NCBI RefSeq assembly: GCF_009764265.1
Contig: NZ_RWIR01000075.1
Span: 1-64,000 of the forward strand
From: Pseudomonas sp. PB101
Lineage (GTDB): Bacteria; Pseudomonadota; Gammaproteobacteria; Pseudomonadales; Pseudomonadaceae
Length of the DNA stretch: 64,000 nt
Direction: 5' to 3'
The notes under the pieces were generated by a model. The model was not told where the DNA came from. It saw only the letters and a program-made list of their open reading frames with translations, and made no database searches. Shown in pieces: positions 17,896 to 26,404 of this stretch (position 1 is the first letter of the stretch; each line of letters opens with the position of its first letter). A program made the translations under genes and the position numbers.

Positions 17896-17910
17896 TTGAT
17901 AATTATTCTC
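17892..17910. promoter_or_regulatory. Fur box
   Basis: AAAATTGATAATTATTCTC matches 14 of 19 positions of the Fur consensus GATAATGATAATCATTATC. It lies 91 bp upstream of the receptor start, consistent with iron repression. Confidence 0.7.
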
Positions 17911-18004
17911 AGCGGGTCAGGCCGAGACGCTCATGCCACTGGGCGATGGATTCTTCGGGGTACAGATCGAACTGCTGATCCGGGCTGCACCTGGACCGTC
18001 GCGG

Positions 18005-18403
18005 CTACTGGACAGGCACCAGAATCGCGTCGCCGGTCGCCACCAGTTTCAGTTGATCGCCGGTTTGTGCGAACAGCTCGGCGCGGGCGAACACCTGCTT
18101 CTTGCCGGCCTTCAGCACGCGGCCCCGGGCGACGAACACTTCACCCACCGCAGGCGCGAGGCAATTGACCGAGAAATGCGAGGCCAATACGTTGCCGGCG
18201 ACCGTCCCGGCGGCAAAGCCGCAGGCGGTATCGAGCATCGCGCCAATCAGGCCGGCATGCAGGAAGCCGGCGTATTGCGCCATGTCGGCTGCGCGAAAAG
18301 CCAGGGTGAGTTCGGCTTCGCCGCTTTCGGCGCGGGTCACTTCGAAACCGGCCCAGCGGTTGAAGGCCGAGGTCGAGTTGATCTGTTTGAGTGTGTCGAG
18401 CAT
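18005..18403 (-). CDS. PaaI-family thioesterase (hotdog fold)
   Basis: This is a 132-residue hotdog-fold acyl-CoA thioesterase. The helix segment GFLHAGLIGAMLDTACGFAAG (residues about 47-67) contains the H-G and Asp features of the PaaI/4HBT family, followed by strands ASHFSVNCLAPAVG. It would hydrolyse short or aromatic acyl-CoAs; the exact substrate is unknown. The ATG at 18403 has GGAGG 8 bases upstream, and longer frames read into a REP element. It is divergent from a LysR gene across that REP. Confidence 0.88.
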   Translation of the reverse strand: MLDTLKQINSTSAFNRWAGFEVTRAESGEAELTLAFRAADMAQYAGFLHAGLIGAMLDTACGFAAGTVAGNVLASHFSVNCLAPAVGEVFVARGRVLKAGKKQVFARAELFAQTGDQLKLVATGDAILVPVQ

Positions 18404-18508
18404 GGCGAATCCCTCCGGTTGAGGCATCAACATGCGCCGGGTGCGGGTGGATGTCATGCTCCATAAGGGAAGGTGATGGGCAGGTGGGTTGGTGGTGAAT
18501 GGGCTGGC

Positions 18509-18580
18509 CTCATCGCGAGCAGGCTCGCTCCCACATTTGGAATGCAATCCCCTATGGGAGCGAGCCTGCTCGCGAAGAAC
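18509..18580. repeat. Inverted REP pair
   Basis: CATCGCGAGCAGGCTCGCTC and its inverse, 30 bases apart, lie between the divergent thioesterase and LysR genes. Confidence 0.9.
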
Positions 18581-18655
18581 GATTACACGGTCCCACTGGA
18601 CGCCCACCAACGGCCAAGTCAGCATGGCCCCCTAAAAAACCGGGATCAAAACCCA

Positions 18656-19540
18656 ATGCGACGATTACCTTCCCTGGCAGCCCTGCGCACCTTCGAATGC
18701 GCCGCCCGCCATGCCCATTTCGGCCGTGCGGCGGCCGAGCTGTGTGTCACCGACAGCGCGGTCAGCCATCAGATTCGCCAGCTCGAAGAGCAGCTCGGTG
18801 TATCGCTGTTCGTGCGCGAGGGCCGGCAGATTCGCCCGACCCTGGCCGCCGGGCGCCTGATGCAGAGCTTGCAACAAGCCTTCGAGCTGATTGGCGAGGC
18901 CTGCGATGAACTGCGCGACCCTTCATCCCTGGCGGTATTGCGCCTGGCGGTCACCGCCGAGCTGGCGCAGAAGTGGCTGATGAGCCGGCTCACGGATTTC
19001 TACGCGCGTTACCCGCACATCACCTTGCACCTGTACGAGCAACCGATCGACGCCACGGCGCCCGGGGAGGACATCGACCTGGCGATCACCTACGGCACCG
19101 GTCCCGTGGACAGCTCCGCGTATTTCGTCCGGCCGCTGCCGGCGCTACAGTTCTTCCCGGTGTGCAGCCCCGGGCTGTTCAACCAGGGCTCGCTGAAAAC
19201 CCCGAAAGACCTGGTTCGCCATTGCCTGCTGCACGACGATCAGGACGGCAAGACCTGGACCGCGTGGCTCACCAGCCATGCCGGCGACCAGCGCCCCGAC
19301 CGGCAGCTGTATTTCGCCCACGCCGGGCTCGCGCTGGAAGCCGCCGCGCAAGGGCAGGGCGTGGCCATGGGCGACAACCTGACGGCCCAGGAAGATTTGC
19401 TCAGCGGTCGCCTGGTCCGGCCATTCACGTCCAGCATGACCGCCCTGGGCCAATACGCGCTGGTGTGCGAACGGGTGCGGCTGGAACGTCCGGCGGTGGC
19501 GCAGATGCTGGAATGGTTCAACGATCAGTTGCTCGATTGA
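18656..19540 (+). CDS. LysR-family regulator (GcvA-like)
   Basis: This 294-residue regulator starts MRRLPSLAALRTFECAARHA, with the N-terminal winged helix containing AAAELCVTDSAVSHQIRQL (residues about 27-45) and a periplasmic-binding-like effector domain. The opening sequence is typical of the GcvA/AmpR subgroup. It is followed 100 bp later on the same strand by aguA and a PotF-like gene, so it is a reasonable candidate regulator of agmatine use. Translation upstream of ATG 18656 would pass through REP DNA and is rejected. Confidence 0.9.
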   Translation: MRRLPSLAALRTFECAARHAHFGRAAAELCVTDSAVSHQIRQLEEQLGVSLFVREGRQIRPTLAAGRLMQSLQQAFELIGEACDELRDPSSLAVLRLAVTAELAQKWLMSRLTDFYARYPHITLHLYEQPIDATAPGEDIDLAITYGTGPVDSSAYFVRPLPALQFFPVCSPGLFNQGSLKTPKDLVRHCLLHDDQDGKTWTAWLTSHAGDQRPDRQLYFAHAGLALEAAAQGQGVAMGDNLTAQEDLLSGRLVRPFTSSMTALGQYALVCERVRLERPAVAQMLEWFNDQLLD

Positions 19541-19573
19541 TGAGTTGAATTCAAGTATTCCGTAATATTCATC

Positions 19574-19594
19574 GTTGGCGAGCCAGGCGCCAAC
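19574..19594. promoter_or_regulatory. Hairpin/inverted repeat upstream of aguA
   Basis: GTTGGCG-N7-CGCCAAC is a perfect 7-bp inverted repeat in the 100-bp gap between the LysR gene and aguA. There is no T-run after it, so an operator is at least as likely as a terminator. Confidence 0.4.
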
Positions 19595-19640
19595 GCCCTT
19601 AGCCTGTGGTCATTCCAATCCCTGCTGAAGAGGTTTGACC

Positions 19641-20750
19641 ATGGCCCGTTTGCTCGACACCACCCCCAAACAGGACGGTTTCCGTCTGCCCGGCGAATTC
19701 GAAGCCAAGTCCGGCTGCTGGCTCGGCTGGCCGGAGCGCACTGACGTGTGGCGCAACGGTGCCAAGCCTGCGCAGAAAGTCTGGGTGCAGATCGTCACCG
19801 CGATTTCCATGAGCGAACCGGTGACCGTGTGCGCCTCGGCGGCCCAGTTCGCCACCGCACGCCGGCAGTTGCCGCCGCAAGTGCGCGTGGTGGAAATGAC
19901 CTGCAACGACACCTGGTTCCGCGACAGCGGCCCGTGTTTTGTGGTCAACGACCAGAGCGGCGAAGTGCGCGGCGTCGACTTCGAATTCAACGCCTATGGC
20001 GGCCTCGACGGTGGCTTGTACTACCCGTGGGACAAGGATGACCAGATCGCGAGCAAGATCCTCGAAATCGAACGCTTCGACCGCTATCGCGCGCCGCTGA
20101 TCGCCGAACTGGGCGGCATCCAGAGCGACGGCCAGGGCAGCATCCTCACCACCGAACAGTGCCTGCTCAACCGCAATCGCAACCAGCATCTGGGCAAGGA
20201 CGAAGTCACCCGCCGCTTGACCGATTACCTTGGCGCCGAGCAGGTGATCTGGCTGCCACGGGGCTGCAAGTTCGACGAAACCGATGGCCATGTCGACGAC
20301 CTCGCGTGCTTCGTGCGTCCCGGCGAAGTGGTGTTGCAATGGACCGACAACCGCGACGACCCGCAGTGGGAAATCTATCAGGAGGCCTACGACATCCTGC
20401 GCAGCACTCGTGACAGTCGTGGCCGCGAGTTGATCGTGCACAAGCTCCCGCAGCCGGATGTGCTGGAGTGGACCGCCGAAGAAGCCGAAGGCCTGGACCA
20501 GCAGGACAGCACCCATACCCGCCAGGCCGGGACGAAAATCTGCGCGTCGTACATCAACTACTACGCCGGCAACAGCTCCATCGTGGTGCCGCTGTTCGGT
20601 GATCGCAACGACAAGGTGGCGATGGCGACCCTGGCCGAGCTGTTCCCGCAGCACAGCATCGTCGGTATCGAAAACTCCCGGGAAATCCTTCTCGGCGGCG
20701 GCAACGTCGCGTGCATCACCATGCCGCAGTACGCGGGCAAAGGAGTGTAA
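19641..20750 (+). CDS. aguA: Agmatine deiminase
   Basis: AguA hydrolyses agmatine to N-carbamoylputrescine and ammonia, in the arginine-to-putrescine route. The 369-residue protein has the pentein fold. Visible are WPERTDVWRNGAKPAQ, the substrate Asp in TWFRDSGPCFV, DGHVDDLACF with the catalytic His, and GGGNVACITMPQYAGKG at the C-terminus, whose Cys is the nucleophile. ATG 19641 follows AAGAGG; the frame-opening TTG at 19635 is less likely. It shares an operon with the next gene, 2 bp away. No aguB (N-carbamoylputrescine amidase) is present nearby. Confidence 0.95.
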   Translation: MARLLDTTPKQDGFRLPGEFEAKSGCWLGWPERTDVWRNGAKPAQKVWVQIVTAISMSEPVTVCASAAQFATARRQLPPQVRVVEMTCNDTWFRDSGPCFVVNDQSGEVRGVDFEFNAYGGLDGGLYYPWDKDDQIASKILEIERFDRYRAPLIAELGGIQSDGQGSILTTEQCLLNRNRNQHLGKDEVTRRLTDYLGAEQVIWLPRGCKFDETDGHVDDLACFVRPGEVVLQWTDNRDDPQWEIYQEAYDILRSTRDSRGRELIVHKLPQPDVLEWTAEEAEGLDQQDSTHTRQAGTKICASYINYYAGNSSIVVPLFGDRNDKVAMATLAELFPQHSIVGIENSREILLGGGNVACITMPQYAGKGV

Positions 20751-20752
20751 CC

Positions 20753-21850
20753 ATGGGCCTGCACAAACTGACTCAAGCAATACTGCTGGTGCTTGCACCC
20801 CTGTGTGTGCAGGCCGCCGATACTGCCAAGCCGGTGGTCAACCTGTACATCTGGGGCGAGTACCTGGCCCCCGACACCTTGAAGAATTTTGAAGCGAAAA
20901 CCGGCATCCATGTGGTGGCCGATCATTTTGACTCCCTGGAAACCGTCGAGACCAAGTTGCTCACCGGTCGCAGTGGCTACGACCTGGTGCTGACGGCGGG
21001 GCAGCACCTGTCCCGGGCCATCGAGAGTGGCGCGGTGCAGACGGTCGACAAGCAGCAGCTGCCGCACTTTGCCGGCGTCGGCGAGGAGTTCCGCCAGCAC
21101 ATGGCGGTGTTCGATCCGGGCAACCGTTATGCCGGGATCTACGCCTGGGGCACCACGGGCGTGGGCTATCAGGAGGAGGCGGTCAAGCAGCGCCTGCCCG
21201 ACGCGCCGACCGACAGTTGGGCCATGCTGTTCGACCCGGCCGTGGTTTCTAAATTCGCCGATTGCGGCGTCAGCCTGCTCAACGATCCCAACGAAGTGTT
21301 TGCGGCGGTCATGAAATACATGGGGCTGGACATCAACCGCCAGAACCTCGACGACCTGAAACTGGCCGAACAGCAACTGGCGAAGATTCGGCCGTACATT
21401 CGCTACTTCGACAACGACCTGAACATCAGCGACCTGGCCAACGGCAACACCTGCGTGGCGATGTCGTGGAACGGCAACGTGGGCATCGCGGCAGGCCAGG
21501 CCGAGGCCGCGGGCAAGCCGTATTCGCTCAAGTACCGGATTCCGAAGGAGGGCACGCTGATCTGGTTCGACGCCATGGTCATTCCCAGGGACGCACCGCA
21601 TCCAAAGGCTGGTCTTGCCTTGATGGACTACCTGATGACCCCGGAGGTGATCGCGCCGATCACCGACACCATCCATTACGCCAATGCGATCACGGCGGCG
21701 GATGCCTTGGTCGACCCGGCGATTCGCAACGATCCGGGGACGTACCCGCCGGCGGCGGTCAAGGCTTCGCTGTACAGCAAGAATGACAATGGCAAGGCGT
21801 TCAACCGGGCGTTGATCCGGGCGTTCAGTCGGTTGAAGTCGGGGTTGTAG
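20753..21850 (+). CDS. Polyamine ABC transporter substrate-binding protein
   Basis: This 365-residue periplasmic protein of the PotF/SpuD type has a signal peptide (LVLAPLCVQAAD, cleavage near residue 22) and the family opening VVNLYIWGEYLAPDTLKNFE. Binding-site aromatic residues such as WGTTGVGY and SWNG are in the expected places. It would bind putrescine, spermidine or agmatine. The start codon follows GGAG that overlaps the aguA stop, so the two are translationally linked. No permease or ATPase genes follow; it must use components encoded elsewhere or act as a sensor. Confidence 0.92.
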   Translation: MGLHKLTQAILLVLAPLCVQAADTAKPVVNLYIWGEYLAPDTLKNFEAKTGIHVVADHFDSLETVETKLLTGRSGYDLVLTAGQHLSRAIESGAVQTVDKQQLPHFAGVGEEFRQHMAVFDPGNRYAGIYAWGTTGVGYQEEAVKQRLPDAPTDSWAMLFDPAVVSKFADCGVSLLNDPNEVFAAVMKYMGLDINRQNLDDLKLAEQQLAKIRPYIRYFDNDLNISDLANGNTCVAMSWNGNVGIAAGQAEAAGKPYSLKYRIPKEGTLIWFDAMVIPRDAPHPKAGLALMDYLMTPEVIAPITDTIHYANAITAADALVDPAIRNDPGTYPPAAVKASLYSKNDNGKAFNRALIRAFSRLKSGL

Positions 21851-21865
21851 TGTTATCTGGTCTGA

Positions 21866-21959
21866 CGCCATCGCTGGCAAGCCAGCTCCCACAGGTCAGC
21901 GTCATACATATATTTTGTGTACGACTCGGACACTGTGGGAGCGGGCTTGCCCGCGATGA
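21866..21959. repeat. Inverted REP pair
   Basis: CATCGCTGGCAAGCCAGCTCC and TGTGGGAGCGGGCTTGCCCG face each other between the convergent binding-protein and glycosylase genes. The two halves belong to different REP sequence variants. Confidence 0.88.
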
Positions 21960-21972
21960 ACGATAACGCGGT

Positions 21973-22590
21973 CTATTTGTTAGGCACCCGCCACAAATAC
22001 CAGGCCGCCACCGTCCGATACGGGCTCCACCCCAACCCGATCTCGATCATCTGCTTGCGCGTCGGCTGCACGTCCAGCCCCTTGAGCCGTCGATAACCCT
22101 CACGCACGCCAAAATCATCGGCCGGCAGGATATCCGGCCGCTCCAGGCTGTAGATCAGCAGCATTTCCACGGTCCAGCGACCGACGCCGCGCAACGTGAT
22201 CAACCGTTCGATCAGCGCTTCATCGTCCATGGCCAGCGCCGTGGCGTAATCCGGCACCACGCCGTCCAGCGACGCCTGGGCGATGCCCTGGATGGTCGCG
22301 ATCTTGCTCGCGGAAAACCCGCAACTGCGCATCCGGTCGAAATCAGTCGCGACGATCTGCTCGGGCCGGGGAAACGCACCCGAACCAAACAGCGCCAGCA
22401 GGCGGCCGACAATCGCATCGCCGGCCCTGGCGTGCAGTTGCTGATAGGCAATCGCCCGCACCAGCGACTCATACGGATCACGCGCCGGATGCGGTTGGTG
22501 CAGGCACGGGCCGATGGTGTCGATGTGGCGGCGCCAGTCTTCATCGATGGCGGCCAGGAACCGGCTGGCGGCCAGATAGCCGTCGGACAT
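21973..22590 (-). CDS. alkA: DNA-3-methyladenine glycosylase II family
   Basis: This 205-residue enzyme excises alkylated bases (3-methyladenine and others), starting base-excision repair. It has the HhH-GPD fold: the helix-hairpin-helix LITLRGVGRWTVEMLLIYSL (about residues 130-149) is followed by the catalytic Asp in DILPADDFGVREGY. At 205 residues it is the compact form without the extra N-terminal domain of E. coli AlkA. It is the third gene of an operon with ada, 4 bp after the preceding stop, so it should be induced by DNA methylation. Confidence 0.9.
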   Translation of the reverse strand: MSDGYLAASRFLAAIDEDWRRHIDTIGPCLHQPHPARDPYESLVRAIAYQQLHARAGDAIVGRLLALFGSGAFPRPEQIVATDFDRMRSCGFSASKIATIQGIAQASLDGVVPDYATALAMDDEALIERLITLRGVGRWTVEMLLIYSLERPDILPADDFGVREGYRRLKGLDVQPTRKQMIEIGLGWSPYRTVAAWYLWRVPNK

Positions 22591-22594
22591 GGGC

Positions 22595-23407
22595 TCAGGC
22601 TTTCCCGGACGGTTTCAGCAGGGCGTTCACTTCGCCATAGGTCAACGCCTTCAGGTCATGGCTGTCGAACTTGCCGGTTTGCAGAAAGCTTTTGGCGATG
22701 CCGGCCATGGCGCCGTAGAGGAATTCGGCGATGCCCGACCCGGCGCTCAGGCGACGAACGCCGAGTACTTCAAGTGCTTCGGGCGACGGCAGGCCGGGGA
22801 GCCCGAGCACATTCAGTGGCAGCGAGGTGCCGTGGCACAGCGCCTTGATCTCGTACTCGGCGGTAACGCCGGCCGCGAACAGGCCGTTGGCCCCGGCCGC
22901 CTGATACAGCGCGGCGCGTCTGAGGGTTTCGGCGACGCGATCTTCGGCAGGCACCAGGCCGCGCAGGTAGACATCGGTGCGTGCATTGATGAACAGGTTG
23001 ACGTTGCGCCGTTCGGCCACCTGGCGGGCGGTTTCAATCTTGCGTACCAGCAACTCCGGCGGCGAGGAACCGTCCTCGATGTTGATCCCGACGGCGCCGG
23101 CGGCGATCACCGCGTCAACCACCTGTGCCACGCGTTCCAGGTCATCGGAATAACCGGCTTCGATGTCCACGGTCAGCGGCACACAAATGACCCGGGCAAT
23201 TGACTCGACGGTCGAGACCAGGCGCTCAAGGGGCAGGGTATTGCCGTCCGGATAACCATGCACCCAGGCCACCGCCGCGCTGCTGGTGGCCACGGCCTTG
23301 TTGCCCAGTTGCTCCACCAGTCGCGCCCCGGCGGCATCGGCGACGTTGGTGAGGATCAGCAAACCCTGCTGATGCAATTGGTGCAGTTGATTGTCGAGCC
23401 TGTCCAT
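22595..23407 (-). CDS. Isocitrate lyase/PEP mutase family protein
   Basis: This 270-residue TIM-barrel protein belongs to the ICL/PEP-mutase superfamily: PLTVDIEAGYSDD supplies the Mg-binding acidic residues and GINIEDG the next, and FINARTDVYLRG is also typical. It lacks the KKCGH loop of true isocitrate lyase, so it is not glyoxylate-shunt ICL; oxaloacetate decarboxylase, methylisocitrate-lyase-like or other C-C lyase activity is possible. It sits between ada and alkA, 34 bp after the former and 4 bp before the latter, so it is part of the alkylation-response operon. Why is not obvious. Confidence 0.82.
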   Translation of the reverse strand: MDRLDNQLHQLHQQGLLILTNVADAAGARLVEQLGNKAVATSSAAVAWVHGYPDGNTLPLERLVSTVESIARVICVPLTVDIEAGYSDDLERVAQVVDAVIAAGAVGINIEDGSSPPELLVRKIETARQVAERRNVNLFINARTDVYLRGLVPAEDRVAETLRRAALYQAAGANGLFAAGVTAEYEIKALCHGTSLPLNVLGLPGLPSPEALEVLGVRRLSAGSGIAEFLYGAMAGIAKSFLQTGKFDSHDLKALTYGEVNALLKPSGKA

Positions 23408-23441
23408 CGAGCTTCCTTCCTTTTGAAAAAGACGTGGGGGT

Positions 23442-24524
23442 TCAGAGCGCCAGCTGCTCCGTGAGCTGCACCGGCGCGTTCTCCAGCCTGAGCAGAAACG
23501 CCTTGCGTGGCTGGCCTCCAGCGTAGCCGGTCAGCGAGCCGTCGGCGCCGATCACCCGGTGGCAGGGCACCACAATCGATAAGCGGTTATGCCCGTTGGC
23601 CAGGCCCACCGCCCGGCTGGCACCGGGCTTGCCGAGGATCGCCGCGATGGCGCCGTAGGTGGTGGTCCGGCCGTAGGGGATCTTCGCCAGTTCCGCCCAG
23701 ACCCGGCGCGAGAACTCGCTGCCGGGCATGTGCAAGGCCACGCTGAACTCGGTGAGCGTGCCGGCGAAATACTCGGACAATTGCGCCTCGATCTGCTGCA
23801 AATGCACGTTGTGCCCCGGTGCCACGGCATAACCGAAACGGTTTTGCAGCGCTTCAACCTCCGGGGGCAGCGATGCCTGGTCGAGAAACTCGAGCAGCAC
23901 CAGCCCACGCCGTTCGGCCATGGCGATCATCGGCCCCAGCGGTGTGGTCAGGCGCGTGAACAGCAGCGGCTCGCTGTTGGCCGCGCGGCCCGGGGTGATG
24001 TGGAACGACTTCTGGAAGGCATCGCGGAAACCACTCAGGGACTCGTAGCCGGAATCGAAGGCGACGGCGTCGATGGAGTCGCCCTGTTTGATCCCGCCCA
24101 ATGCCATGCCCAGGCGCCGGGCGCGCAGCCAGGCGTGGAAGGTCATGCCGAAATGCTGCTTGAACCAGCGCCGCAGTTTTAGCGGCTCGATGCCTGCGGC
24201 CAGTAGCTGGGCGTCGGTCCAGCGCTGTTCCGGGTCGGCGTCTACCGACTTGAACAATGTCTGCACCCAGTCGGGCGCGCTGGCGGCGGTGTCCAGTGGT
24301 TTGCAGCGCAGGCAGGCGCGGTAGCCCGCCGCCAGGCACTGTTGGGCGTTGGCAAAGAACTCGACATTCTCAGGCTTCGGGCTGCGGGCGGTGCAGCCGG
24401 GGCGGCAGAAGATGCCTGTGGTCTTGACCGCCGTAAAGAACACGCCCTCGTAGGAGGTGTCTCGTTCGAGCATGGCGCGAACCATCTCGGTGCGGGGCGG
24501 GAGCAGCGTTTTTTGTAGGTTCAT
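23442..24524 (-). CDS. ada: Ada: methyltransferase and alkylation-response activator
   Basis: Ada is a suicide methyltransferase that repairs O6-methylguanine and methylphosphotriesters and then activates alkylation-response genes. The 360-residue protein has all three parts. The N-terminal zinc domain has its four cysteines (FCRPGC and ACLRC). An AraC-type helix-turn-helix follows (LKLRRWFKQHFGMTFHAW). The C-terminal MGMT domain has the active-site VPCHRVIG. ATG 24524 (MNLQKTLLPPRTE) is chosen over ATG 24560, which adds an unrelated stretch. It heads the operon with the ICL-like gene and alkA. Confidence 0.95.
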   Translation of the reverse strand: MNLQKTLLPPRTEMVRAMLERDTSYEGVFFTAVKTTGIFCRPGCTARSPKPENVEFFANAQQCLAAGYRACLRCKPLDTAASAPDWVQTLFKSVDADPEQRWTDAQLLAAGIEPLKLRRWFKQHFGMTFHAWLRARRLGMALGGIKQGDSIDAVAFDSGYESLSGFRDAFQKSFHITPGRAANSEPLLFTRLTTPLGPMIAMAERRGLVLLEFLDQASLPPEVEALQNRFGYAVAPGHNVHLQQIEAQLSEYFAGTLTEFSVALHMPGSEFSRRVWAELAKIPYGRTTTYGAIAAILGKPGASRAVGLANGHNRLSIVVPCHRVIGADGSLTGYAGGQPRKAFLLRLENAPVQLTEQLAL

Positions 24525-24601
24525 GGGCGCAGCATAGATCGCGTCAGGGGTGGTCTCCACCGGAAAATCGACAGCGAATTTCGTTCATTGCAGGCAGTAC
24601 C

Positions 24602-24693
24602 CTGTGGGAGCGAGCCTGCTCGCGAAGGCGGCGTGCCAGTCACCTCGATACTGGATGACACTACGCTTTCGCGAGCAGGCTCGCTCCCACACT
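24602..24693. repeat. Inverted REP pair
   Basis: CTGTGGGAGCGAGCCTGCTC and its inverse, about 45 bases apart, lie between the ada promoter and the 3-prime end of a LysE gene. Confidence 0.9.
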
Positions 24694-24706
24694 GATTACC
24701 AACATT

Positions 24707-25327
24707 TCAGGCGCGTCTGGCCATCAGCAGTACCGATGCCGCTGCCGACAACAACCCGGCGCAGCAGCGGTTGAACATCCGCTTGCCCGACGGCCTGGCG
24801 AACCAGCGACGCATGTGCAGGCCCATGTAGGCATAGGCGCCGATGGCGATCCACTCCAGCACCAGGAACAGCGCGCCCAGCACCACGAACTGCGGCGCAA
24901 TGGCGTGGGTCGAGTCGACGAATTGCGGCAGGAACGCGGTGAAGATCAGGATCGCCTTGGGGTTGCCGGCCGCCACCAGGAACTCCTGTCGGGCCAGTGC
25001 CAGCGTGCCAACGGGCGCGGTGCTGACCACGTTTTCGACGCCAGGATCGGCGCGCCACAATTGCCAGGCGAGGTAGAACAGGTACGCCGCGCCGAGGATC
25101 TTGATCGCGTAGAACAACAGCTCGGAGGTCTGCAGCACCACCGCCAGCCCCGCCGAGGCCAGGGCAATCATCCCAGCGAACGCCAGCAACCGGCCGATGC
25201 CGGCCACGCACGCGGTGCGGTAGCCATAGCGGGTCGAATTGCTGACCGACAACAGGTTGTTGGGGCCGGGTGCCATGTTGAGGGCGAAGCAGGCCGGCAG
25301 AAACAGCGTGAGGGTGGCGAGGTCCAT
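24707..25327 (-). CDS. LysE-family translocator
   Basis: This 206-residue inner-membrane exporter has about six hydrophobic helices. The family motif FALNMAPGPNNLLSVSNSTRYG (about residues 12-33) marks the RhtB/LysE amino-acid efflux family. LVAAGNPKAILIF is the second conserved element. It probably exports an amino acid such as homoserine, threonine or lysine. ATG 25327 has AGGAG 7 bases upstream. No regulator gene is attached directly. Confidence 0.88.
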   Translation of the reverse strand: MDLATLTLFLPACFALNMAPGPNNLLSVSNSTRYGYRTACVAGIGRLLAFAGMIALASAGLAVVLQTSELLFYAIKILGAAYLFYLAWQLWRADPGVENVVSTAPVGTLALARQEFLVAAGNPKAILIFTAFLPQFVDSTHAIAPQFVVLGALFLVLEWIAIGAYAYMGLHMRRWFARPSGKRMFNRCCAGLLSAAASVLLMARRA

Positions 25328-25418
25328 GATCGGCTCCTGTAGCAAGAGCGCTATTTTTATCACAGCCAGGCTGAGAGCAGACCCATACAGTCATGGGCCT
25401 GAACCACCGTATCAGGTG

Positions 25419-26330
25419 TTATCTGGCGAATTTTTTCGCCCCGGCGACGCAGAGGATCACGGCAACGGTGACACCCAGCATGCCGACGCTGACATGCTCA
25501 TGCAGCAGGGTGGCGGCCAGGGTCAGCCCGAAAAACGGCTGCAGCAGCTGCAATTGTCCAACGGCGGCGATCCCTCCTTGGGCCAGCCCGCGATACCAGA
25601 ACACGAAGCCGATCAGCATGCTGAACAGCGAAATGTAAGCCAGGCTGAACCAGGCCGGCAGGCTGATGCCGCTGAACGAAGCCGGCATGCGCATCCAGCT
25701 GAGCAGCGCCACGACCGGCAGCGACAGCACCAGCGCCCAGCAAATCACCTGCCAGCCACCGAGGGTGCGCGACAGCTTCGCGCCTTCGGCATACCCCAGG
25801 CCGCAGGCGAGGATCGCCAGCAGCATCAGGATGTCGCCTTGTGGGGACGCGGTCAGCCCTTGGGACAGGGCAAACCCGACCACCAGCAGGCTGCCCAGCA
25901 CCGAGAAAATCCAGAACGCCGCCCGTGGCCGCTCGCCGCCGCGCAGCACGCCGAACACCGCCGTTGCCAGGGGCAGCAGGCCAACGAAGACGATGGAGTG
26001 CGCGGATGTCACGTATTGCAGCGCCAGCGCGGTCAACAGGGGAAAGCCGATGACCACGCCCAGGGCAACGATGATCAGCGGTATCAGTTGCTGGCGCGCC
26101 GGGCGTTTTTCCTTGAACAGCCACAGCAGGCCTAGCGCGAGTATTGCCGCGATGGTCGCGCGCGCGACCGTCAGGAACACCGGGTCAAACTCCAGCACCG
26201 CCACCCGTGTCGCCGGCAGCGAGCCGCTGAAAATCACCACGCCGATCAGGCCGTTGATCCAGCCGCTGGTGCTGTTCTCCAGCGTCCGCTGTTGCAGGTT
26301 CGAGGTCCGTTCCATTTGGCTCACGCTCAT
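25419..26330 (-). CDS. EamA/DMT-family transporter
   Basis: This 303-residue drug/metabolite-type exporter has ten predicted transmembrane helices in two EamA repeats (about residues 25-150 and 165-295). It lacks any catalytic signature; the substrate is likely a metabolite or amino acid. It is divergent from a MocR-type regulator 74 bp away, and such pairs usually mean that the regulator controls the transporter. The start at 26330 (MSVSQMERTS) is used; ATG 26315 is also possible. Confidence 0.85.
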   Translation of the reverse strand: MSVSQMERTSNLQQRTLENSTSGWINGLIGVVIFSGSLPATRVAVLEFDPVFLTVARATIAAILALGLLWLFKEKRPARQQLIPLIIVALGVVIGFPLLTALALQYVTSAHSIVFVGLLPLATAVFGVLRGGERPRAAFWIFSVLGSLLVVGFALSQGLTASPQGDILMLLAILACGLGYAEGAKLSRTLGGWQVICWALVLSLPVVALLSWMRMPASFSGISLPAWFSLAYISLFSMLIGFVFWYRGLAQGGIAAVGQLQLLQPFFGLTLAATLLHEHVSVGMLGVTVAVILCVAGAKKFAR

Positions 26331-26365
26331 TGTCTGATTGCACGAAGCCCATCGTATGAGCGACT

Positions 26366-26397
26366 ATCGATACAATCAAAAAATTGTCATGGATACA
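26366..26397. promoter_or_regulatory. Direct repeat, candidate MocR operator
   Basis: ATCGATACA (26366-26374) is repeated as ATGGATACA (26389-26397), start to start 23 bp, in the short divergent region. Two direct repeats near the start are typical of MocR/GabR targets, so autoregulation and control of the EamA gene are plausible. Confidence 0.4.
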
Positions 26398-26404
26398 TCT
26401 CGAC

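Noticed and set aside
18473..18655. N-terminal extension of the LysR gene
   Set aside because: The extra 61 codons are translated REP sequence; family homology begins at ATG 18656.
19574..19594. Hairpin before aguA as LysR-gene terminator
   Set aside because: No T-tract follows the stem, so I list it as an inverted repeat of unknown role rather than a terminator.
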